64,000 bases of DNA from Bradyrhizobium sp. C9 (GTDB taxonomy: Bacteria > Pseudomonadota > Alphaproteobacteria > Rhizobiales > Xanthobacteraceae). Numbering within the stretch: position 1 is the first letter of the stretch; each line of letters starts with the position of its first letter. Below the pieces are notes generated by a model. It had not been told where the DNA came from. It was given only the letters and a program-made list of their open reading frames with translations, and did no database searches. The DNA is taken from the NCBI RefSeq assembly GCF_002532045.1, contig NZ_NWTG01000008.1, positions 248,001 to 312,000 on the forward strand. Direction: 5' to 3'. The position numbers were made by a program, and so were the translations under genes. Shown one piece after another: positions 37,830 to 46,330 of this stretch.

Positions 37830-38357
37830 ATGCGATCAACCACGCTCCTTATTGCCACGGCGACGCTGCTTGCAGCGTCGCCGGCCATCGCCCATGTCAC
37901 GCTTGAGGGAAAGCAGGCTGCGGTCGGTTCGTACTACAAGGCGGTCTTCGCCGTACCGCATGGCTGCGCGGGATCGGCGACGATCAAGATCCGCGTGCAG
38001 ATTCCGGAAGGTGTGATCGGGGTGAAGCCGATGCCGAAGCCCGGCTGGACCCTCGATACGGTCACCGGAAAATATGCTGCCCAGTACGACTTTCACGGCG
38101 CCAAGCTCACAGAGGGCGTGAAGGAAGTCGCCTGGAGCGGTGGCAAGCTCTCCGACCAGAACTACGACGAGTTCGTGATGCAGACGTTTCTCACCGACAC
38201 GCTGAAGCCGAACGCCACGCTGTATTTTCCCGTCGTGCAGGAATGCGAACAGGGCGTCAGCCGCTGGATCGATATTCCGGCCGAAGGGCAGGGCGGCGGG
38301 CACGACCATGGCAGCAAGACGCCGGCGCCCGGCGTCAAGCTGCTGCCGAAGTCGTAA
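37830..38357 (+). CDS. YcnI-like (DUF1775) copper-binding protein
   Basis: A 175-residue exported protein. The signal peptide ends AIA before HVTLEG, so the mature protein would begin with His22, the residue that with a nearby conserved site binds Cu(II) in YcnI. The DUF1775 core includes GSYYKAVFAVPHGCAGSATIKI and PKPGW. The tail contains GGGHDHGSK. It lacks the C-terminal membrane anchor of the Bacillus protein. It is tightly packed between the PCu(A)C gene and the copCD fusion gene, as in other ycnI-type loci. Confidence 0.92.
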   Translation: MRSTTLLIATATLLAASPAIAHVTLEGKQAAVGSYYKAVFAVPHGCAGSATIKIRVQIPEGVIGVKPMPKPGWTLDTVTGKYAAQYDFHGAKLTEGVKEVAWSGGKLSDQNYDEFVMQTFLTDTLKPNATLYFPVVQECEQGVSRWIDIPAEGQGGGHDHGSKTPAPGVKLLPKS

Positions 38358-38360
38358 GCC

Positions 38361-39938
38361 GTGCGGGCGGTCGCAAGTCTTGTCGTTGCAAGTCTTGCCG
38401 CGTTGCTCGTGACGCTGTGTCTTGCGACCTCGGCCGATGCGCATGCCGTCCTGATCGCCGCCGAGCCGGCGGACGGCAGCGTTGTGACCGAGGCACCGAA
38501 GACGGTGTTGCTCCGCTTCAACGAAGCGGTGGCGCCAACCGCGGTCAGCCTGCTCGACGCCGCGGGCAAGCCGCGCGACGTCACGATCCGCGCTGTCGAT
38601 GAATCGCTGGTGGTGACCCTGCCGGCTGATTTGCCTCAGGGCACCCAGGTGGTCAGCTATCGCGTGGTGTCGCAGGACGGCCATCCCGTTGCGGGTTCGC
38701 TGTTGTTCTCGATCGGCGTCATCACGGGCTCGGCGGCGCCGGCCGGCGATGGCCTGCTGCATGCGCTGATCTGGCTGGCGCGGCTCGGGCTCTATCTCGG
38801 GCTGTTTGCCGGCGTCGGCGGCGTGTTCTTTGCCGCATGGATCGGGCAGGGAGCAGCTGGTGGACGTCTGATCATGTGGTCGCTGGCGATCGGCCTCGTC
38901 GGCGCGATCGCCTCGCTCGGCTTGCAGGGCGTCGACCTGCTGAACCTGCCGATCACGGGCGTCCTGACATGGGCGGCGTGGGCCAGTGCCGCCGGCACCA
39001 GCCTGTTTCCCGCGCTGCTGTTCGCGATCGTCGCGATGTTGATCGCGGCGATCGCCTGGCGCAGTCCGTCGTTCAGCGCGGCCTGGATCAGCACCGCAGT
39101 CGCAATGATCTGCGTCGGGCTGTCGCTTTCGGTCAGCGGCCATGCCGCCACCGCTTCTCCGCAATGGCTGACGCGGACCGCACTGTTCATCCATGGCGTT
39201 GGCCTCGCCTTCTGGATGGGTGCGCTCGGGCCGCTCGCCGTGCTGGCCTGGCAGCGAAAGGATTCGCTGCTGCGGGTACTCCGGCGCTTTTCGACGCTCG
39301 CCGTGCCTGTCGTCGCGCTGATCGCTCTGTCGGGCCTCGCGCTTGCCGTCGTTCAGCTGGAAAGCTTTGGCGCACTGATCGACACCGGATACGGTAACGT
39401 CCTCCTTGCGAAACTCGGGCTGGTGTCGCTGTTGCTCACGCTCGCCGCGCTGAACCGGCTGGTGTTCACGCCGGCCATCGCGCGCGAATTTCATCGCACG
39501 CGGCCGCTGCAGCGCTCGATCGCGCTCGAATTCGTGCTGATGATCGCCATTCTCGGCCTCGTCGCCCTATGGCGCTTCACGCCGCCGCCGCGCGTGCTGG
39601 CAATGTCGGACGACGTTCCGCTCGCGGTCCACATCCACACCGATACCGCGATGTTCCAGGTGCTGATCGCGCCGGGCAAGGTCGGGCAGAACGATTTCGT
39701 GCTGCAGCTGATGAACGGCGATGCCAGCCCATTCGCAGCCAAGGAGGCGACGCTGACGCTGAGCCTGCCGGATCGCGGCATCGAGCCGCTGGAACGCAGC
39801 GCAGCGCTCGGTCCCGATGGCTATTGGCACGTCAAGAAGGTGCCATTGCCGGTCCCGGGCCGCTGGCACATGCAGATCGACGCCCTGGTGACCGATTTCA
39901 AGAAAGTGACGCTGGAAGACGATTTCGAGGTCAGGTAA
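38361..39938 (+). CDS. CopC-CopD fusion, copper transport protein (YcnJ-like)
   Basis: A 525-residue protein starting at a GTG three bases after the ycnI stop. The signal peptide ends ADA before His28, the expected first Cu(II) ligand of mature CopC, and DGHPV (His108) gives the second. After the CopC domain (28-118) comes a CopD region with about eight helices, including GHAATASPQW, ALFIHGVGLAFWMGALGPLA and GYGNVLLAKLGLV. The C-terminal part (from about 430) is a soluble beta-rich domain of the kind seen at the end of YcnJ proteins. It probably moves copper across the inner membrane into the cytoplasm. Confidence 0.93.
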   Translation: MRAVASLVVASLAALLVTLCLATSADAHAVLIAAEPADGSVVTEAPKTVLLRFNEAVAPTAVSLLDAAGKPRDVTIRAVDESLVVTLPADLPQGTQVVSYRVVSQDGHPVAGSLLFSIGVITGSAAPAGDGLLHALIWLARLGLYLGLFAGVGGVFFAAWIGQGAAGGRLIMWSLAIGLVGAIASLGLQGVDLLNLPITGVLTWAAWASAAGTSLFPALLFAIVAMLIAAIAWRSPSFSAAWISTAVAMICVGLSLSVSGHAATASPQWLTRTALFIHGVGLAFWMGALGPLAVLAWQRKDSLLRVLRRFSTLAVPVVALIALSGLALAVVQLESFGALIDTGYGNVLLAKLGLVSLLLTLAALNRLVFTPAIAREFHRTRPLQRSIALEFVLMIAILGLVALWRFTPPPRVLAMSDDVPLAVHIHTDTAMFQVLIAPGKVGQNDFVLQLMNGDASPFAAKEATLTLSLPDRGIEPLERSAALGPDGYWHVKKVPLPVPGRWHMQIDALVTDFKKVTLEDDFEVR

Positions 39939-40102
39939 ACGCACGACCAGCGCGCCGGGCACGCTGGCGGGACGCAAATCGCTCAAATGGCCGAAAATAG
40001 CCTGATTTGAAGGGCTTTTGTCATTTGGCGGCCTTGTGTTTTCACAGCCGATCCGGTTTCACTGCTGCGCTTCCCACGCTTTCCTGATTCCCGAGTAACG
40101 CC

Positions 40103-41422
40103 ATGCGATTGTCGCGGTTTTTCCTGCCCATCCTGAAAGAAAATCCGAAAGAGGCGGAGATCGTCTCGCATCGGCTGATGCTGCGTGCGGGCATGATGCG
40201 GCAGGAGGCCGCCGGCATCTATGCCTGGCTGCCGCTCGGCTTCCGGGTGCTGAAGAAGATCGAGCAGATCGTCCGCGAAGAGCAGGACCGCGCCGGCGCG
40301 CTCGAGCTCTTGATGCCGACGTTGCAGCTCGCCGATCTCTGGCGGGAAAGCGGCCGCTACGACGCCTATGGCCCGGAGATGCTGCGCATCCTCGATCGTC
40401 ACAAGCGCGAGCTGTTGTACGGACCGACCAACGAGGAGATGATCACCGAGATCTTCCGCTCCTACGTCAAGTCCTACAAGAACCTGCCGCTCAACCTCTA
40501 CCACATCCAGTGGAAGTTCCGCGACGAGCAGCGTCCGCGCTTCGGCGTGATGCGCGGCCGCGAATTCCTGATGAAGGATGCCTATTCGTTCGACCTCGAC
40601 GAGGCCGGTGCACGGCGCTCCTACAACAAGATGTTCGTGGCCTATCTGCGCACCTTCGCGCGGATGGGCCTGAAGGCGATCCCGATGCGGGCCGAGACCG
40701 GCCCGATCGGCGGCGACCTCAGCCATGAGTTCATCGTGCTGGCGGAGACCGGAGAGTCCGGCGTCTTCATCAACCGCGATGTGCTGGACCTGCCGGTGCC
40801 GGGCGAGGACGTCGACTATGAGGGCGATCTCACACCGATCATCAAGCAGTGGACTTCGGTCTATGCTGCGACCGAGGACGTCCACGAGGCTGCGCGCTTC
40901 GAGCAGGAAGTGCCGGAAGCGAAGCGGCTCAACACCCGCGGCATCGAGGTCGGCCAGATCTTCTATTTCGGCACCAAATATTCCGACACCATGAAGGCGA
41001 TGGTGGCGGGGCCCGACGGCGTCGACGTGCCGATCCACGGCGGCTCCTACGGTGTCGGTGTGTCGCGTCTGGTCGGCGCGATCATCGAGGCCTGTCATGA
41101 TGATGCGGGCATCAAGTGGCCCGAAGCGGTCGCGCCGTTCCGCGCCGCGATCCTCAACCTCAAGCAGGGCGACGCCGCGGTCGACGGCGCCTGCGAGCAG
41201 CTCTATCGCGAGCTCTCGGCGAAGGGTGTCGACGTGCTCTACGACGACACCGATCAGCGCGCCGGCGCCAAGTTCGCCGCCGCCGATCTGATCGGTATCC
41301 CCTGGCAGATTCTCGTCGGACCCAAGGGGCTCGCGGAAGGCAAGGTCGAGGTGAAGCGCCGCAGCGACGGTTCGCGAGAGAACATGAGCCCCGCGGACGT
41401 GGTCGCGAAGCTCGCGGGTTAA
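40103..41422 (+). CDS. proS: prolyl-tRNA synthetase, short form without editing domain
   Basis: A 439-residue class II synthetase that charges tRNA-Pro. Motif 2 is in WKFRDEQRPRFGVMRGREF and motif 3 in GVSRLVGAIIEA. The roughly 180-residue insertion (INS) editing domain of the E. coli enzyme is absent between motifs 2 and 3, the normal state in Rhizobiales, which use a separate deacylase. It restarts the core gene order after the accessory block. The 164-bp leader shows no T-box or clear terminator. Confidence 0.96.
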   Translation: MRLSRFFLPILKENPKEAEIVSHRLMLRAGMMRQEAAGIYAWLPLGFRVLKKIEQIVREEQDRAGALELLMPTLQLADLWRESGRYDAYGPEMLRILDRHKRELLYGPTNEEMITEIFRSYVKSYKNLPLNLYHIQWKFRDEQRPRFGVMRGREFLMKDAYSFDLDEAGARRSYNKMFVAYLRTFARMGLKAIPMRAETGPIGGDLSHEFIVLAETGESGVFINRDVLDLPVPGEDVDYEGDLTPIIKQWTSVYAATEDVHEAARFEQEVPEAKRLNTRGIEVGQIFYFGTKYSDTMKAMVAGPDGVDVPIHGGSYGVGVSRLVGAIIEACHDDAGIKWPEAVAPFRAAILNLKQGDAAVDGACEQLYRELSAKGVDVLYDDTDQRAGAKFAAADLIGIPWQILVGPKGLAEGKVEVKRRSDGSRENMSPADVVAKLAG

Positions 41423-41494
41423 AGTTTATTCACGCCGTATCTATCGGCGGGGTAATCCGGCCACATTTGACCCGAATCATGGGATTATCGAGAG

Positions 41495-42775
41495 ATGGAT
41501 GAGACCATGAACGAGCCAGTCCGTACCCCGCCGTTTGCGCCATTCGAATGGCTGCTGTCCGGACGCTATCTGCGCGCGCGCCGCAAGGAAGGGTTCATCT
41601 CTGTCATCGCCGGCTTTTCGTTTCTCGGCATCATGCTCGGCGTTGCGACGCTGATCGTGGTGATGGCCGTCATGAACGGCTTCCGCAAGGAACTGCTCGA
41701 CAAGATCCTCGGCCTCAATGGCCATCTTCTGGTGCAGCCGCTGGAATCACCGCTGACCGACTGGAAGGACGTCGCCGATCGCATCAGCCAGGTGCAGGGC
41801 ATCCGCCTCGCCGCGCCCGTTGTCGATGGACAGGGGCTCGGCTCGTCGCCGTTCAATGCGGCCGGCGTCTTCATCCGCGGTATTCGTGCCGACGATCTCA
41901 ACAACCTCACCTCGATCGCCAAGAACATCAAGCAGGGCACGCTCGAGGGTTTTGACGAGGGGCAGGGGGTCGCGATCGGTCGCCGGCTTGCCGATCAGCT
42001 CTCGCTGCACGCCGGTGACATGATCACGCTGGTCTCGCCGAAGGGCGCGGTGACGCCGATGGGCACCACGCCGCGCATCAAGCCCTACAAGATCACGGCG
42101 GTGTTCGAGATCGGCATGTCGGAATACGATTCGACTTTCGTGTTCATGCCGCTCGCCGAGGCGCAGGCCTATTTCAACCGCAATAACGACGTGTCCTCGA
42201 TCGAGGTGTTCACCACCAATCCGGACAAGATCGACACCTACCGCAAGCTGGTGACGGAAGCGGCCGGGCGGCCGGTCTTCCTGGTCGACTGGCGGCAGCG
42301 CAATTCGACCTTCTTCAACGCGCTGCAGGTTGAACGCAACGTGATGTTCCTGATCCTGACCATGATCGTGCTGGTTGCAGCGCTCAACATCGTCTCGGGA
42401 CTGATCATGCTGGTGAAGGACAAGGGCCAGGACATCGCGATCCTGCGCACCATGGGCGCCTCGCAAGGCTCGATCATGCGGATCTTCCTGATCACCGGCG
42501 CCTCGATCGGCGTGGTCGGAACACTGACCGGCTTTGCGGTCGGCATGCTGATCTGCCTGAACATCGAATCGATCAGACAGTTCCTGTCATGGCTCACCAA
42601 CACCGAGCTGTTCTCGCCGGAGCTGTATTTCCTTTCCAAACTGCCGGCTGAGGTCGATTTCGGCGAAACGCTCGCCGTCGTCATCATGGCGCTGACGCTA
42701 TCCTTCCTTGCGACGCTCTACCCGTCGTGGCGCGCCGCGCGCCTCGATCCGGTCGAAGCGCTCCGGTACGAATAG
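41495..42775 (+). CDS. lolC: lipoprotein-releasing ABC permease (LolC/LolE family)
   Basis: A 426-residue inner-membrane protein with four helices and a large periplasmic domain between helix 1 and helix 2. GFSFLGIMLGVATLIVVMAVMNGF and the C-terminal ATLYPSWRAARLDPVEALRYE are hallmarks. Only one such gene is present, so it probably works as a homodimer with LolD to release lipoproteins to the carrier LolA, as in other alphaproteobacteria. The ATG at 41510 is an alternative start. lolD follows nine bases later. Confidence 0.94.
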   Translation: MDETMNEPVRTPPFAPFEWLLSGRYLRARRKEGFISVIAGFSFLGIMLGVATLIVVMAVMNGFRKELLDKILGLNGHLLVQPLESPLTDWKDVADRISQVQGIRLAAPVVDGQGLGSSPFNAAGVFIRGIRADDLNNLTSIAKNIKQGTLEGFDEGQGVAIGRRLADQLSLHAGDMITLVSPKGAVTPMGTTPRIKPYKITAVFEIGMSEYDSTFVFMPLAEAQAYFNRNNDVSSIEVFTTNPDKIDTYRKLVTEAAGRPVFLVDWRQRNSTFFNALQVERNVMFLILTMIVLVAALNIVSGLIMLVKDKGQDIAILRTMGASQGSIMRIFLITGASIGVVGTLTGFAVGMLICLNIESIRQFLSWLTNTELFSPELYFLSKLPAEVDFGETLAVVIMALTLSFLATLYPSWRAARLDPVEALRYE

Positions 42776-42784
42776 GGAGCGCAC

Positions 42785-43483
42785 ATGGCCGAGGGGGCGG
42801 AAGACGTACCGGTTGTCTATCTTCATGATATCAAGCGGGAATACAGGCAGGGCGAAGCGACGCTGACGATCCTGAACGGTGCCAAGCTGGCGCTGTGGCC
42901 CGGTCAATCGGTGGCGCTGGTCGCGCCGTCCGGATCCGGCAAGTCGACGTTGCTGCACATCGCGGGCCTGCTGGAGAGTCCCGATGAGGGTGAGGTCTAT
43001 GTTGCGGGCACGCCGACCTCGCAGATGTCCGACATCGACCGCACGCAGATTCGCCGCTCCGATATCGGCTTCGTCTATCAGTCGCACCGGTTGCTGCCGG
43101 AGTTCTCGGCGCTCGAGAACGTCATGCTGCCGCAGATGATTCGTGGCCTCAAGCGCTCCGAAACCGTGAAACGCGCGACCGAGATCCTGGCCTATCTCGG
43201 GCTTGGCGACCGCATCACCCATCGTCCGGCCGAACTTTCGGGCGGCGAACAGCAGCGCGTGGCGATCGCGCGTGCGGTTGCGAACGCACCGCGGGTGCTG
43301 TTTGCGGACGAGCCGACCGGCAATCTCGATCCGGGGACGGCCGATCACGTCTTCAACGCACTGATGCAGCTCGTGAAGGCGACCCGGGTCGCGATGCTGA
43401 TTGCAACCCACAACATGGATCTCGCCGCACGGATGGATCGCCGGGTGTCGTTATCGAACGGGCAGGTCGTCGAGCTCGAATGA
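42785..43483 (+). CDS. lolD: lipoprotein-releasing ABC ATPase LolD
   Basis: A 232-residue single ABC domain. Walker A is APSGSGKST (47-55), the signature LSGGEQQR (151-158) and Walker B VLFADEP (171-177). It powers lipoprotein extraction with the adjacent permease. The pair is followed by two reverse-strand DUF3551 genes and an outer-membrane protein rather than directly by dnaE. Confidence 0.95.
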   Translation: MAEGAEDVPVVYLHDIKREYRQGEATLTILNGAKLALWPGQSVALVAPSGSGKSTLLHIAGLLESPDEGEVYVAGTPTSQMSDIDRTQIRRSDIGFVYQSHRLLPEFSALENVMLPQMIRGLKRSETVKRATEILAYLGLGDRITHRPAELSGGEQQRVAIARAVANAPRVLFADEPTGNLDPGTADHVFNALMQLVKATRVAMLIATHNMDLAARMDRRVSLSNGQVVELE

Positions 43484-43592
43484 CGCGCTGCGCGCGAACT
43501 GGCTAACGGTTCGCGCGAAGAACGCGCCTCAAAGCGTGAAACCTACAAGGCTTTTCCATCCCGCCCTGATCACAGCGGCAAGGGCTCGCACT

Positions 43593-43862
43593 CTAATTGG
43601 CCGGGCGGCGCGCCCTGCGAGGTTCCCTGGCCCGGCTGCCGGCCGGCGGCCCGGCATAATAGGGGTTGTTGCTGCACGACGCGGGCAGGCCGGCCGCCGA
43701 AGCCTGGCATTGCTCCAGCGACGTGTAGCCGCACTCGATCTGCGGGCCGCCCCGTTGGTAATTGGATTTGCAGACCGGCGAGGTCGAATCGTATCGCTGG
43801 GCACTGGCCGGTGCGGCGGCGCCGATGCCCAGGGCCAAGAGTGCCAGAATCAGGCAGCGCAT
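43593..43862 (-). CDS. DUF3551 small secreted protein
   Basis: An 89-residue protein with a signal peptide ending ASAQ (22) and a mature part with four Cys (VCKSNYQ, IECGYTSLEQC, PASCSNNPYYAG) in the DUF3551 pattern. The C-terminal tail is Pro/Arg-rich. A GGAG site lies seven bases before the ATG. The function is unknown. It is followed upstream by a paralogue (44048-44350), with 185 bp between them. Confidence 0.85.
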   Translation of the reverse strand: MRCLILALLALGIGAAAPASAQRYDSTSPVCKSNYQRGGPQIECGYTSLEQCQASAAGLPASCSNNPYYAGPPAGSRAREPRRARRPAN

Positions 43863-44047
43863 CAGAATCTCCTGCCGATCGGGTGCCGACTACGCTCATG
43901 CAGCGTCCGCGCTGCGCGCCTGCGCATCAACTCACATTCCCGCGCCCGCGTTTACGGGATCGAGCCGAGAGCCCTTCGGGGCGAAGTGGGCGCCGGCGCG
44001 CGTGAAGCAAACGCGTCGAGACAAGCACCGCGAGCTGCGGTTCTGAT

Positions 44048-44350
44048 TCATTCTGAACCGAAGAACAGGTTGAAGAAATTGCCCTCGCGGCGGTCGCGCG
44101 GGGCGACGTGCAGATAGGAGCGCGGGTCGTTGTCGCCGGCATAATAGGGGTTCGCGATGCAGTTCTGTCCGATGCCGGAGGCGGTGGCGAGGCACGCCTC
44201 ATAGGATGGGTAGGAGCAGTTGCTGAGGCCTGGATAGCGGTCGCCCTGGATGCAGAACGGGTAACGCACGCCGACGGCATGGGAGGGCGCCGTACCAAGC
44301 GTAGCGAGTGCGACCACAGACGCCGCAGCAGCAAGAATCATCGTCCGCAT
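44048..44350 (-). CDS. DUF3551 small secreted protein, paralogue
   Basis: About 100 residues from the ATG at 44350, placed six bases after AAGGA; an ATG at 44356 is in the same frame. The signal peptide ends SHA before VGVRYP, and Cys positions (FCIQG, NCSYPSYEAC, QNCIANPYYAG) mirror the neighbouring gene. Shared NPYYAG shows that the two arose by duplication. The function is unknown. Confidence 0.85.
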   Translation of the reverse strand: MRTMILAAAASVVALATLGTAPSHAVGVRYPFCIQGDRYPGLSNCSYPSYEACLATASGIGQNCIANPYYAGDNDPRSYLHVAPRDRREGNFFNLFFGSE

Positions 44351-44645
44351 GTGCATTCCTTATCGCTGCGAAGATTCGATCTCGGCGACGATCCAAATCG
44401 GACAAGCCAGTTCCGGTCAACACGATCTTGCGGGCAGCTTGCGCCCGCAGTTTTGAATTGTGAAAATTGTGCGGCAGCTATGTGGCAAAAGTTCCAAGAA
44501 GTGCTTGTAACGCAGTATTAACTTCAAATTTGAGCGAAGTCGTTTGGGCCTGCCTGTTGCAGCGAAGTTACAGCAATTCCGATGGGGGGTGCTATGACGG
44601 TGTCTCGCGGCCTTGGGGGCCTGTAGAAAAAGTTGGAACGGGAAA
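44351..44645. other. divergent intergenic region, DUF3551 and outer membrane gene
   Basis: This 295-bp AT-richer stretch must hold the promoters for both directions. The last 60 bases, including GGGGGGTGC and a G/C-rich segment, form the leader of the outer membrane protein gene. No confident -35/-10 pair could be picked. Confidence 0.4.
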
Positions 44646-45380
44646 ATGAAAAAGATTTTGCTTGTCACCGCCAGCCTGCTCGCGCTCAGCGCGACCGCTG
44701 CCTCTGCGGCTGACCTCGCGGCTCGCCCTTACACGAAGGCTCCGCCGCCCATGGTTGCCGCTGTGTATGATTGGACCGGCTTCTACATCGGTATCAACGG
44801 TGGTTGGGGCCAGAGCCACGACAACCGTTCGGTCGACGGTATCGGCCAGGCCGGCAGCTACGACGCCAACGGCGGCACCGTCGGTGGCCAGGTCGGCTAC
44901 CGCTGGCAGACCGGCGGCTGGGTCTGGGGTCTGGAAGCTCAGGGCAACTGGGCTGACTTCTCCGGCAGCACCGGCAACCTGCTGGTCCCGGGCGGCACCG
45001 TTCGCTCGAAGACCGATGCGTTCGGCCTGTTCACCGGTCAGATCGGCTACGCCTGGAACAACGTCCTGTTGTACGCCAAGGGCGGTGCTGCGGTCACCGA
45101 TCGCAACTACCAGTTCCTGGCACCCGGCGGCGCGCTGGCGTCCTCGACCGGCTACGACACCCGTTGGAGCCCGACGGTCGGCGTTGGCCTCGAATTCGCC
45201 TTCACCCAGGGCTGGTCGCTCGGCGTCGAATACAACCACATCTTCGAAGACACGCACGGTGCGACCTTCGTCACCCCCGGTGGCATCGGTGTTGCCGGCT
45301 TCCACACCGGTGGCGACACCGACATGGTCCTCGGCCGTCTGAACTACAAGTTCGGTGGCCCGATCATCGCGCGTTACTGA
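44646..45380 (+). CDS. outer membrane beta-barrel protein (Omp25/31, RopB-like)
   Basis: A 244-residue barrel protein. The signal peptide (KKILLVTASLLALSATAASA) is cleaved before ADLAARPY. DWTGFYIGINGGWGQ is the family hallmark, and the C-terminus GRLNYKFGGPIIARY has the alternating pattern and terminal aromatic residue for BAM insertion. I use the ATG at 44646 after GGAAAA-type leader bases; an upstream ATG at 44613 would precede the signal peptide and is unlikely. A strong terminator follows, so it is probably an abundant monocistronic transcript. Confidence 0.93.
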   Translation: MKKILLVTASLLALSATAASAADLAARPYTKAPPPMVAAVYDWTGFYIGINGGWGQSHDNRSVDGIGQAGSYDANGGTVGGQVGYRWQTGGWVWGLEAQGNWADFSGSTGNLLVPGGTVRSKTDAFGLFTGQIGYAWNNVLLYAKGGAAVTDRNYQFLAPGGALASSTGYDTRWSPTVGVGLEFAFTQGWSLGVEYNHIFEDTHGATFVTPGGIGVAGFHTGGDTDMVLGRLNYKFGGPIIARY

Positions 45381-45406
45381 TCGCTCGCTTAATCCAAGCA
45401 GCGTCG

Positions 45407-45436
45407 AAAACCCCGGGCTTCGGCCCGGGGTTTTTT
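45407..45436 (+). terminator. rho-independent terminator of the outer membrane protein gene
   Basis: Perfect 8-bp GC stem CCCCGGGC-TTCG-GCCCGGGG followed by six T, starting 30 bp after the stop codon. UUCG is an especially stable loop. Confidence 0.95.
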
Positions 45437-45457
45437 GTTGGGCTGGCGGATTAGCCA

Positions 45458-45821
45458 TCAGCCGGAATGCAGCGGCTTTCCTCTGCTCCGGTTGGAGGAG
45501 CGAGGCAGCTCATTGGGAACTCTCCCGTGCCCGCCAATGCAGGCCGCCGGTGACGAACCACCTGCTTGATCGAAATCAGCGAGGTCGAGTCCGGCGTCGG
45601 TCTTGGATGCATCGTTGATGCAGTCCGAATACGCGCGCCACCTCTCGACGAAGCCGTAGCCCTTGGCCTGTTGCACCGCCTTCGCCTTGCATTCAGCCTT
45701 GGTGGTACCGGAATCGTACGAGGCCAGGCGCCATCAGCGAGCGCTGGAACGGGTCAGAGAGGAATCGCGAGGCTGGCTGCTGGAGAACAAAAAGGGCGCC
45801 GATCAGAACAACGCCCGGCAG
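45458..45821 (-). pseudogene. probable remnant of a small exported or membrane protein gene
   Basis: On the minus strand one frame reads LPGVVLIGALFVLQQ (hydrophobic, no start codon) and runs into a second frame reading ASYDSGTTKAECKAKAVQQA and WRAYSDCINDASKTD, which stops at 45458. Together they look like an N-terminal hydrophobic segment and a Cys-containing domain split by a frameshift. The family is not recognised. The plus strand of the same stretch holds only weak frames. Confidence 0.3.
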
Positions 45822-46040
45822 CCGCTAGGCCGCCGGGCGGTAACTGTTCTCGCCATGTTGCAGTCCGTGTATCTAAACATTTCTAGCTGACATCAGCCTT
45901 ACGGCCGGTCCGATCTGCGGCGCAGTTAACCAAGCCGTTTATTTCGGGGGCAGTTTTCAAACTGACCAACGACCCTCGCTTGACTCCAAGAACAAAAAAG
46001 GAACAATGTTCTGCATACGTTCCAGTCAGGGAGAGCGGCC

Positions 46041-46139
46041 ATGTTGAAGATTTTCGTGCAGGAAGCTGCGGCGCTGGCATCGATCACACTGTTCGTCGGG
46101 ATGATCGCGGTTTGGGCCCAGCTGATTACCCAGTTCTGA
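46041..46139 (+). CDS. 32-residue single-helix membrane protein
   Basis: An ATG eight bases after a strong AGGGAGAG site opens a 32-residue frame with one hydrophobic helix (AAALASITLFVGMIAVWAQL) after KIFVQE. It ends with a TGA and lies 191 bp before dnaE. The good ribosome site and balanced helix support a real gene; such proteins are often missed by gene finders. The function is unknown. Confidence 0.55.
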   Translation: MLKIFVQEAAALASITLFVGMIAVWAQLITQF

Positions 46140-46330
46140 AATGTGCCCGCAAGGGCAGGGGCATAGGTTGCGTCTGGGGAAAAGCAGGACGACCTGCCGC
46201 CAGGTCGGGTTCGGCGTGGACTTGGCAGGACCCAGGCCCCACGATGGGGATGCGAGTCGGGTCTGATGCTTTCGAGTTCCGGCTTTGGCACTCGTGCCAT
46301 CCCTGACTTCAAGAGATCCCGTAAGCAGCC

